A stretch of DNA of 64,000 bases from BP-191 sp035940575 (GTDB lineage Bacteria > Actinomycetota > Actinomycetes > BP-191). Below the pieces are notes generated by a model that was given only the letters and a program-made list of their open reading frames with translations, was not told where the DNA came from and did no database searches. The DNA lies in contig DASZER010000067.1 of assembly GCA_035940575.1 (NCBI GenBank), positions 1 to 64,000 on the forward strand, written 5' to 3'. Of the stretch, positions 16,819-23,984 are shown piece after piece (position 1 is the first letter of the stretch; the number at the start of each line of letters is the position of its first letter). A program made the position numbers and the translations under genes.

Positions 16819-16998
16819 CGCGGCCGTAGCGCTCCTGCTCCTCGCGGTGGTTCCCCGGGATCGACGACGCCGCCCTGCGTGACCCGCGCGGCTGGCAGCG
16901 GGCCGGGTTCCGGCTCCTCTGCTCGCCCGCGCCAGGACCTGCCGATCCCGCCGGCGTACGAGCCCTGACGTTCCGGCCCGGGCGGTCCTTCCGAGGGC

Positions 16999-17031
16999 TA
17001 CCGTGGGCTCACGTCCAGTGGGGGGTCCACC
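16999..17031 (+). promoter_or_regulatory. -10 element and G-run leader of the NHL/FN3 gene
   Basis: TACCGT at 16999-17004, then 15 bases, then AGTGGGGGGT with six G at 17020-17025, then six bases to the ATG. The G-run replaces a classical Shine-Dalgarno site. The same arrangement precedes other exported genes here. The rest of the 16819-16998 gap shows nothing I recognise. Confidence 0.5.
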
Positions 17032-20000
17032 ATGCGTTCGTTCCGGCTGTCCTTCGTCACCGCCGCGGCCACCGCCGCGGCCGTGCTCGTCCCGCTCGCG
17101 CCACCCGCCGCCGCCGTCACGGCGTTCGTGCCCGACGGGGTCGCCGTCGTCGTCGGCCAGGGCAACGGCGACGGCCGGGTCGCGACCGAGGCGCGGATCG
17201 ACCCGAAGAAGCTCGTCTACGCCCCGAACGGCGACCTGCTCGTCGTCGAGGCGACGCGCCTGCGGCGGATCGACGCCGAGAGCAAGGTCATCACGACGAT
17301 CGCGGGCACGGGCGTGCGCGGCCTCTCCGGCGACGGCGGCCCGGCGACGGCGGCGACGTTCGCCTCGATGCGCGACGTGGCGGTCGCGGACGACGGGACG
17401 ATGTACATCGCCGAGAACGGCAACTCCCGCATCCGCCGCATCGCCCCCGACGGCACCGTCTCGACGCTCGTCACGGTCGCCTCGCCGGTCGCGGTCGAGC
17501 TGTCGCCGTCGGGCGTGCTGTACGTCGCGCAGAGCGGCGCCGTCTCCCGCTGGACGGGCACGGCGCTCGAACGCGTCGCGGGCGGCGGCAGCACCAACGC
17601 CGCGACCGTCGGCGACGCGCGCAACGCGCTGCTCTACCTCGTCACCGACATCGCGTTCACGCCGAACGGCCACCTGATCCTCAGCGAGACGTACACGCAC
17701 CGCGTCCGCCGCGTCCTCGGCGGCGTGCCGGGCGCCTCGATCACGACGCTGCTGGGCAACCCGCCGATCTTCGAGCCGTGGGGTCTCGCGAGCCGCCCCG
17801 ACGGCTCCGTCGCGATCCTGTCGCACGACGCGATCCGCGTCCTCGCCAACGCCGGCGGCGCCACGCCGGGCCCGCTGACGACGGTAGGGACGAGCTTCTC
17901 GTTCGAGGGGGTCGCGGCCGACGCCGCCGGCCACCTCGTGGAGATGAGCCACGGCTACCCGGACGGCTGGACCGTCCGGACGCTGCCCGGCGGCGAGCGC
18001 GTGGCGGGCGCGAGGTTCGCGGCGGACGGCGCGCCGGTCGAGGGCGCGTGGTTCCAGTGGCTGCGCGACGTCGCGGTCGGCGCGGACGGCACGGCGTACG
18101 TCGTCGACGACAGCCTGCTGCGCACCGTCTCGCCCGGGGGCGTGCTCGGCACGCTCGCCGGCAGCGGCGCCGTGGGCCCGCGCTCCGGCATCGGCGGGCC
18201 CGCGAAGGACGCGGTGTTCGAGGACCTGCGCCAGGCCGCGCCCGCGCCGGGTGGCGACGTCTACGTCGCCGACGGCCCGTACGTCCGCAAGGTCGTGCCC
18301 GGCGGGGCGATCACGGCGTTCGCCCAGCTCGACAGCGCGGTCACGGGGCTCGCGGTCGCCGCGGACGGCGCCGTCCACGCGGTCACGGCGTGCCACGCGT
18401 ACACGATCCAGCCCGACGGCACGACGTCGGAGCTCGCGACGCCCGCGGCCTGCACGCTGCAGGAGAGCGACTCGACGGGCGCGCACCGCTCGCCGACGTC
18501 GCTGCTCGACGTCACCCTCGACGCGGACGGCCGTCCGCTCCTGACGCGGAACGTCAGCGGCGAGATGCTGCTGCACCGCGTCGAGCCCGACGGCACGCTC
18601 ACGCTGCTCGAGAAGGCCCCGCTCGGCACCGGCGTGGCGGTGCGCCCCGACGGCACGGTCGAGCTGGCCGCGGAGGGCCTGCTGCCCGACGGCGGGGTCG
18701 TCCGCAGGTCGTACGTCGTGGACGGGACCGAGCGCCGGGCGCTGCGCCTCGCGGCGGAGCCCTCGGGGACGCTGCTCGCGATCCACGAGGACCGCACGCT
18801 GCTGCGGCTGACCCCGCGCGACCAGGCGATGCCTCCGGCCGTCACCGGCCTCCAGGTGACGCCGGGCCCGGGGTCGCTGACGCTGTCGTGGGACGCCGTC
18901 GCCTCCGACGAGCTCACCGGCTACGTCGTCGCGATCCGGCGCGGCACGACGCCGCCCGCCACGCCGCGCCTCGGCGAGGGGTCGGGCGTGGTCGTCCCCG
19001 TCGGCACGACGACCGTCACGCTCACGCGCGCCGGCCTCGTCGACGGCTACCCCGGCCTGAACGACGAGCCGTACTCCGTGGCGGTGTTCGCGCGCGGCGG
19101 GTCCGGCGTGGCCGCGCCCGCCGTCGCGACCGCGACGCCGCTGCCCGAGACCGTGCCGCCGGGGACCGGCTCCGACCTCGCGTTCACGGTGGAGGACGGG
19201 CTGCTCAAGGCGACGTGGACGAAGCCGGGCGACGCCGACCTCTACCGCGCCGTCGCGCGGCTCGCGCCGACGACGCCGCCCGCCACGGCGGACGCGGGAA
19301 CGGGGTCGACCGACGTCGGCCTCGGCGTCGCGTACTGGAGCATCGCGTCGCTGCCGCAGGGCACGTACGGCGTCTCGGTGTTCCACGAGGACCTCTACGG
19401 CAACAGGAGCGCGCCGCTGTCGGGGACGGTGTTCGTCGACAGGACGCCGCCCGCGCCGGTGACCGGCCTCACCGCGTCGCAGGTCATCAGCGGCGCGTGG
19501 GTCAAGGCGGCGTGGACCGCGCCGGGCGCCGACGTGAAGTACGTCCGCGCGCGGCTGCTGACCGGCTACACGTACCCGGCCACGCCCGACCAGGGCCTCG
19601 AGCCGACGACGTCCTCGCGCGGCGAGGCGCTCTGGCCGATCACGTACTACGGCGCCCAGCACCGCATCGCGGTGTTCACGACCGACACAGCCGGCAACAC
19701 GTCGCGGGCGACCTACCTGTTCGTCCCGCGCCGCCCGGTCCGCCTGACGATCGCGGTGCCCGCGACGGTGCGGTACGGCGAGGAGGTGCTGGTGCGCGGC
19801 TCGATCGTGAAGCCCGACACCGGCAGCGGCTACAACGGCCAGCGGGTCGAGCTGTGGGCGCGGCCGAGGTTCGGGACGGCGCCGTTCCGGTTCGTGAGCG
19901 CGCTGACGAGCAACCAGTACGGCCGCGTGGCGTACCGGCACGCGCCGTCGGTCGAGATGCAGTACCAGCTACGGCACCCGGCCTCGACGGTCGCCGCCGC

Positions 20001-20319
20001 GACGAGCGGGACCGCGGTCGTCGGCGTCGTTCCCGAGGTGCTCTCCAACCCGAGGCCGTCGCGGCTCGCGCGCAACGCGCCGTTCACGATGTACGCCGGG
20101 CTCGACCCGGGCCACGTCGGCGTCGCGCTGACGCTCCAGCGGTACTACGGCGGCGCGTGGCACGACGTCGTGACGCGGTACACCGCGAGCGACGGCATCG
20201 CGCGGCTGCCCGGAGCCGCGCCGGGGACGGCGGGCACGCACTACTTCAGGGTCGTGTTCCGCGGGGACCGCGACCACCGGCCGGCCGTCGGCTTCCACTA
20301 CGGGCTGCTCGTGTCGTGA
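17032..20319 (+). CDS. Secreted NHL-repeat/fibronectin type III protein
   Basis: A 1095-residue exported protein. A signal peptide covers residues 1-28 (AAAVLVPLAPPAAA). Residues 35 to about 600 hold NHL-like propeller repeats, for example IAGTGVRGLSGDGGPATAATF followed by MRDVAVADDGTMYIAENGNSRIRRI, with a second set near 350-450. Residues 600-900 hold fibronectin III-like domains (VTGLQVTPGPGSLTLSWD and two later copies beginning PPAPVTGL or similar). The C-terminal 180 residues look like immunoglobulin-like beta domains. No catalytic motif is seen. An extracellular binding or scaffolding role is inferred. Its TGA overlaps the next gene's GTG. Confidence 0.78.
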   Translation: MRSFRLSFVTAAATAAAVLVPLAPPAAAVTAFVPDGVAVVVGQGNGDGRVATEARIDPKKLVYAPNGDLLVVEATRLRRIDAESKVITTIAGTGVRGLSGDGGPATAATFASMRDVAVADDGTMYIAENGNSRIRRIAPDGTVSTLVTVASPVAVELSPSGVLYVAQSGAVSRWTGTALERVAGGGSTNAATVGDARNALLYLVTDIAFTPNGHLILSETYTHRVRRVLGGVPGASITTLLGNPPIFEPWGLASRPDGSVAILSHDAIRVLANAGGATPGPLTTVGTSFSFEGVAADAAGHLVEMSHGYPDGWTVRTLPGGERVAGARFAADGAPVEGAWFQWLRDVAVGADGTAYVVDDSLLRTVSPGGVLGTLAGSGAVGPRSGIGGPAKDAVFEDLRQAAPAPGGDVYVADGPYVRKVVPGGAITAFAQLDSAVTGLAVAADGAVHAVTACHAYTIQPDGTTSELATPAACTLQESDSTGAHRSPTSLLDVTLDADGRPLLTRNVSGEMLLHRVEPDGTLTLLEKAPLGTGVAVRPDGTVELAAEGLLPDGGVVRRSYVVDGTERRALRLAAEPSGTLLAIHEDRTLLRLTPRDQAMPPAVTGLQVTPGPGSLTLSWDAVASDELTGYVVAIRRGTTPPATPRLGEGSGVVVPVGTTTVTLTRAGLVDGYPGLNDEPYSVAVFARGGSGVAAPAVATATPLPETVPPGTGSDLAFTVEDGLLKATWTKPGDADLYRAVARLAPTTPPATADAGTGSTDVGLGVAYWSIASLPQGTYGVSVFHEDLYGNRSAPLSGTVFVDRTPPAPVTGLTASQVISGAWVKAAWTAPGADVKYVRARLLTGYTYPATPDQGLEPTTSSRGEALWPITYYGAQHRIAVFTTDTAGNTSRATYLFVPRRPVRLTIAVPATVRYGEEVLVRGSIVKPDTGSGYNGQRVELWARPRFGTAPFRFVSALTSNQYGRVAYRHAPSVEMQYQLRHPASTVAAATSGTAVVGVVPEVLSNPRPSRLARNAPFTMYAGLDPGHVGVALTLQRYYGGAWHDVVTRYTASDGIARLPGAAPGTAGTHYFRVVFRGDRDHRPAVGFHYGLLVS

Positions 20320-21302
20320 TCGCGCCGCGACGCTGGACGCCGCCGCCGGCGCCTCCGCGCGCGCGGCGGGAGACGGGGGAGACGCCGTTCCCGCCGATGG
20401 ACCTCCTGCCGCTGCCGGGGGAGGGGCCCGAGGACGTCGTCGTCGCGGCCGACGGGGCGTTGCTGACCGGCCTGTCCGGCGGGCGGATCGTCCGCGTCGA
20501 CCCGGCGTCAGGCGCGACCTCGGTCGTCGGCGACACGGGCGGGCGGCCGCTCGGCCTGGAGGCGCTGCCCGACGGGCGGGTGCTCGTCTGCGACAGCCAC
20601 AGGGGGCTGCTGCGGCTCGACCCCACGACGGGCGCGGTCGAGACGCTCGTGCGCGAGGTGGGCGGGGTGCCGCTGGTGTTCTGCTCGAACGCCGTCGCGC
20701 AGGCGGACGGCACGGTGTGGTTCAGCGAGTCGACGCGCCGCCACCGCTTCGAGGACTGGCGCGACGACATCGTGGAGCACTCCGCGACCGGCCGCGTCTT
20801 CAGGCTCGACCCGGACGGCACGGTCGAGACGGTGGTGGACGGGCTGCGGTTCGCGAACGGCCTCGCGCTGGCCGCCGACGAGTCGTACCTCGTCGTCGCC
20901 GAGACGGCCGGGTACTCGTTGAGCCGCCTGTGGCTGACGGGGGAGCGGGCCGGGACGTACGAGCCGTGGGTGACGAACCTGCCCGGCTTCCCCGACAACA
21001 TCGCGCGCGGCCCGAGCGGCCTGGTGTGGGTGACGTTGCCGAACGCCCGCAACGCCGTCCTCGACCGGGCGCTGCCGCGGTCGCCGTGGATCCGCGTCGT
21101 CACGCACGCGCTGCCGCAGCGGCTCCAGCCGCAGCCGAAGCGGACGGTGTGGGTGCTCGGCGTCTCGCCCTCGGGGGAGGTCGTCCGCGACTACCAGGCG
21201 CCGGGCGAGCGGTGGGCGTTCGCGACGGGCGTCGCGGAGCACGAGGGGCGGCTGTACCTCGCGAGCATCTCGGAGCGTTCGCTCGCGGTGCTCGCGACAT
21301 GA
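20316..21302 (+). CDS. SMP-30/strictosidine synthase-like beta-propeller protein
   Basis: A 328-residue six-bladed propeller. Blades read GEGPEDVVVAADGALLTGLSGG, GLEALPDGRVLVCDSHRGLLRLD, VWFSESTRRHRFEDW and FANGLALAADESYLVVAETAG, the pattern of strictosidine-synthase-like and SMP-30/gluconolactonase lactonases. FPDNIARGPSGLVWVTL follows. No signal peptide is visible, so it is probably cytosolic. The GTG at 20316 overlaps the previous stop (GTGA), so it is coupled to the secreted NHL protein. It probably hydrolyses a lactone or ester, but the substrate is unknown. A strong hairpin follows. Confidence 0.8.
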   Translation: MIAPRRWTPPPAPPRARRETGETPFPPMDLLPLPGEGPEDVVVAADGALLTGLSGGRIVRVDPASGATSVVGDTGGRPLGLEALPDGRVLVCDSHRGLLRLDPTTGAVETLVREVGGVPLVFCSNAVAQADGTVWFSESTRRHRFEDWRDDIVEHSATGRVFRLDPDGTVETVVDGLRFANGLALAADESYLVVAETAGYSLSRLWLTGERAGTYEPWVTNLPGFPDNIARGPSGLVWVTLPNARNAVLDRALPRSPWIRVVTHALPQRLQPQPKRTVWVLGVSPSGEVVRDYQAPGERWAFATGVAEHEGRLYLASISERSLAVLAT

Positions 21303-21330
21303 CGAAGGGGCGCCCGGAGGCGCCCCTTCG
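21303..21330. terminator. Bidirectional stem-loop terminator
   Basis: cgaaggggcgcc and its exact complement ggcgccccttcg flank a 4-base loop. It begins one base after the SMP-30 stop and serves the convergent peptide gene as well. Confidence 0.8.
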
Positions 21331-21342
21331 CTCGCACGTCGT

Positions 21343-21528
21343 TCAGCAGCCGGTGACCGAGAGGCAGCGGACGCCGGTGATGCACTGCTGGAAGTCGCTG
21401 TTGCAACCGCCGGCGCAGGTGAGCGTGTTGTTCGGACAGTTCGGCGTGATGGCGCCGCCGGCCACCGCGCCGAGCTCGACGTCCGTGAGCTCCGCGAGGG
21501 TCTCCTTGTTGAGGCTGAGCTTGCGCAT
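21343..21528 (-). CDS. Double-glycine leader peptide precursor, class I lanthipeptide type
   Basis: A 61-residue peptide. The leader MRKLSLNKETLAELTDVELG ends in AVAGG, matching the KLSLNKETLxxLT-GG leaders of precursors often annotated as class I lanthipeptides. The core of about 36 residues begins AITPNCPNNTLTCAGG and holds six Cys spaced 6, 3, 6, 5 and 5 residues apart, plus Ser/Thr residues that could be dehydrated. AAGGAG at 21534-21539 lies five bases before the ATG, an excellent ribosome site. No dehydratase, cyclase, peptidase or exporter gene is in this window, so the maturation enzymes would be elsewhere or the peptide is used otherwise. Confidence 0.8.
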   Translation of the reverse strand: MRKLSLNKETLAELTDVELGAVAGGAITPNCPNNTLTCAGGCNSDFQQCITGVRCLSVTGC

Positions 21529-21575
21529 GCGCGCTCCTTGGGGGGTGAGGGACTCGGGCGGACATCATCACCCTC

Positions 21576-22058
21576 CTAATGGCTCTCGAGCCACTCCTCC
21601 GCGAAGTCCATCTCCTGCTCGATGAGCTTCACGACCTGCTCCTCGGCCTCCTTGCCGATGCGGCCGCCGATCAGCGGGACGTTCACCTTGACGGTCGCGG
21701 TCACGCGGTAGAGCGCGCCGTCGCCGTCGTGGACGACCTCGAACGTTCCGCTGACCTTGCCCGGCAGCCTCGACTCCGACTCCCACTCGGCGGTGCAGCG
21801 GTCGTCGGTCACCGACGTCCACCGCTCGACCTGCGTCACGTGGCCGTTGCCGGCGAGCTTGCGGAGCTGCGAGGGCAGGTGCTCCAGCGGCAGCCGGCGC
21901 GGCCAGCGTACGGTCGCGAGGTCGCCGTTCCTCTCGATGGTCGCGGGGGAGATGCCGCCGAGCGCGGCGCCCCTGTCGCGCTGGTACTCCTCCGACACCA
22001 TCCCCTCGACGAGCTCGCGGGGGGTGCGGTCGTAGCGGCGTTCGACGGTGCGGGTCAT
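21576..22058 (-). CDS. DUF2505/SRPBCC-fold protein
   Basis: A 160-residue protein resembling DUF2505 members of the SRPBCC (START-like) ligand-binding fold. Features are the opening MTRTVERRYDRTPRELVEGM, the central strand pattern SGTFEVVHDGDGALYRVTATVKVNVPLIGG and a long C-terminal helix KEAEEQVVKLIEQEMDFAEEWL. It has no signal peptide. Function is unknown, but the fold binds hydrophobic ligands. It diverges from the pirin gene across 82 bp holding an inverted repeat. A TACGGT hexamer lies eight bases before the ATG. Confidence 0.75.
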   Translation of the reverse strand: MTRTVERRYDRTPRELVEGMVSEEYQRDRGAALGGISPATIERNGDLATVRWPRRLPLEHLPSQLRKLAGNGHVTQVERWTSVTDDRCTAEWESESRLPGKVSGTFEVVHDGDGALYRVTATVKVNVPLIGGRIGKEAEEQVVKLIEQEMDFAEEWLESH

Positions 22059-22106
22059 GCCTCGGGACCGTAGCGGAATGCGGCTTGACGGCGCTGCGTT
22101 GAGGTA

Positions 22107-22123
22107 GTTGTCTATGCAACAAC
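22107..22123. promoter_or_regulatory. Candidate MarR-type operator
   Basis: GTTGT-N7-ACAAC at 22107-22123, preceded by TA, resembles the TAGTTG...CAACTA boxes bound by MarR/OhrR-type repressors. It lies between the divergent DUF2505 and pirin genes, just upstream of the pirin ribosome site. Confidence 0.35.
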
Positions 22124-22140
22124 ATGTGAAGGAGCGCACC

Positions 22141-23090
22141 ATGCCCGCCGTCACCGCGGACACCCTCTCCCTGCCCCGCGTGCCGTCGCCGACCCTCGGT
22201 GACGTGCCGCGCCGCGTGAAGGCGGTCACGACCGCGCCGTCGTCGTACGAGGGCGAGGGCTTCCCGGTCCGCCGCGCGTTCGCGGGCGTGGACCTGCGCG
22301 ACCTCGACCCGTTCATCCACATGGACGAGATGGGCTCGGTCGAGTACGGCCCGGGCGAGCCGAAGGGCACGTCGTGGCACCCGCACCGCGGGTTCGAGAC
22401 CGTGACGTACATCCTGGAGGGCACGTTCCAGCACCAGGACAGCCACGGCGGCGGCGGGCTCATCGCGAACGGCGCCACGCAGTGGATGACCGCCGCGCGC
22501 GGCATCCTGCACATCGAGACGCCGCCGGAGGAGCTGGTCGTCTCGGGCGGGCTGTTCCACGGCTTCCAGCTCTGGGTGAACCTCCCGCGCGCGACAAGAT
22601 GCGCGACCCGGCGTACCAGAACCTCGAGGGCTCCCACGTCACGCTGCTGTCGTCGGCCGACGGCGGGGCGTTGCTCCGCGTCATCGCCGGCTCGGTCGCG
22701 GGCCACGCCGGCCCCGGCTCGACGCACACGCCGATCACGATGGTGCACGCGACGATCGCGCCAGGCGCGTCGCTCTCGCTGCCGTGGCAGGCCGACTTCA
22801 ACGCGCTGGCGTACGTGTTCTCCGGTGACGGGACGGTCGGCGTGCCTGCCGCGCCGGTGCGTTCGGGCCAGCTCGCGGTGCTCGGAGCGGGCGACTCGCT
22901 CACGCTGACCGCGACCACGGCGATGGACGTGCTGCTGCTGGGCGGGCAGCCGATCCGCGAGCCGATCGCGGCGTACGGGCCGTTCGTGATGAACACCAAG
23001 GCCGAGCTCGCGCAGGCCGTGGACGACTACCGCGCGGGCCGCCTCGGCGTCATCCCGCCGAACGCCCTCATGCCCCACGTCGTGCGGTAG
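22141..23090 (+). pseudogene. Pirin family protein, frameshifted
   Basis: A bicupin, quercetinase-like pirin split by a one-base deletion. The first frame starts MPAVTADTLSLPRV, with AAGGAG six bases upstream of the ATG, and carries the metal-binding His residues (SWHPHRGFETVTYILEG, FQHQDS, HIETPP) up to LWVNLP. Homology continues in another frame from DKMRDPAYQNL to ALMPHVVR, covering the second cupin. The break is at about 22584-22594 in a cccgcgcgcgac run. One added G gives V-N-L-P-A-R-D-K-M and a 316-codon gene. It is either a recent mutation or a sequence error. Pirins bind iron or nickel and can degrade flavonols or act as cofactors. Confidence 0.8.
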
Positions 23091-23139
23091 GGGCTCGGGG
23101 GCGCCGCCGCTGCGCTCGTTCCTTGACGGCGGTGGCGCG

Positions 23140-23191
23140 CCCGCCCGCGTGGCGATCTTCAATGTTGGGGAACGGCGGACGCGCGGGCGGG
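23140..23191. terminator. Inverted repeat between convergent genes
   Basis: cccgcccgcg at 23140-23149 pairs with cgcgggcggg at 23182-23191 across a 32-base loop. A weaker repeat (gcgccgcc/ggcggtggcgc) precedes it. It lies between the convergent pirin and di-iron genes and could slow transcription from either side. Confidence 0.35.
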
Positions 23192-23196
23192 GTCCG

Positions 23197-23982
23197 TCAG
23201 GCGGCGGCGAGGGCTCCGTACTCCGCCGCTGCCTTGCGGACGATGCCGAGGCCGTCGAGGCCGGGGAGGCGGTGCACGTTCGCGTCGAGACGGTCGGCGA
23301 CGGTGCCGTCGACGAGGTGGCGCAGCAGGAACGCCGTCTCCTCGCGCGGCATCACCGACGACCCGACGGGTGCCCACCGCGTACGCAGCAGCAGCCGCAC
23401 GAGGCGCCGGGCGCGCGGGCTCGCGGCGAGGCGGCGGCGCGCCTCGGTGGCATAGAACGCCACGTGCCGCGCCTCCTGCCGCTGGATGCGGTCGAGCAGC
23501 TCGGTCAGCATGGGGTGGCCCTCGCGCTCGGCGAGGCGGGCGTAGCCGGCCTGCGTGGACCACTCGTTCACCGCGCCCCACGTCATGTGCACCGCGACGA
23601 ACGCGTCGCCGAGCAGCGCGCCGCCGAGGGCGTTGACGACGGGCGACACGCGGTCGCCGAGGCCCTGCCGCGCGCGCATCGGTTCGACGCGGGCGGCGCC
23701 CGAAGCCTCGCCGTGCGCCGCGAGCACGCGGCCGAGCGCCTCGCCGTGCCAGTGCTCCTCGTAGTTCCACATCGTGAGGAACGCCGTCACGCGCGGGTCG
23801 CGGTGCGACGGCGTGACGAGCAGGTCCCGCAGGTAGCAGACGGTGTGCGACTCGACGTCGTGCATGTACCGCAGGCAGCGCAACGCCTCGGGCGACAGCG
23901 GGCGGGCACGGAACGCCGCGAGGTCGATCCCGTCGAGCGAGACAGGGGAGACCTGGCGGGCGTAGGCGTCGATGTCGAACAC
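23197..23982 (-). CDS. Ferritin-like di-iron protein
   Basis: A 261-residue helical protein. Two ExxH motifs, in YEEHWHGEAL and RQEARHVAFY, together with an earlier DVESH, fit the carboxylate-bridged di-iron site of ferritin-like oxidases and desaturases. There is no clear signal peptide. The GTG start (FDIDAYARQVSP follows) is two bases beyond the YfhO-like gene's stop, so it is the last gene of the epimerase-methyltransferase-YfhO operon. An oxygen-dependent modification of a lipid or glycan made by that operon is a reasonable guess, unsupported by a specific family match. Confidence 0.65.
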   Translation of the reverse strand: MFDIDAYARQVSPVSLDGIDLAAFRARPLSPEALRCLRYMHDVESHTVCYLRDLLVTPSHRDPRVTAFLTMWNYEEHWHGEALGRVLAAHGEASGAARVEPMRARQGLGDRVSPVVNALGGALLGDAFVAVHMTWGAVNEWSTQAGYARLAEREGHPMLTELLDRIQRQEARHVAFYATEARRRLAASPRARRLVRLLLRTRWAPVGSSVMPREETAFLLRHLVDGTVADRLDANVHRLPGLDGLGIVRKAAAEYGALAAA

Positions 23983-23984
23983 GC

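Noticed and set aside
16819..16998. Possible small gene between the M19-like and NHL genes
   Set aside because: No frame has a start, ribosome site and domain together. It is recorded as non-coding apart from the promoter-like end.
14209..19941. A 1,910-codon minus-strand open frame
   Set aside because: Its composition is Arg/Ala/Asp-rich with no domain. The plus-strand genes at 14230 and 17032 have clear domains and signal peptides over the same region.
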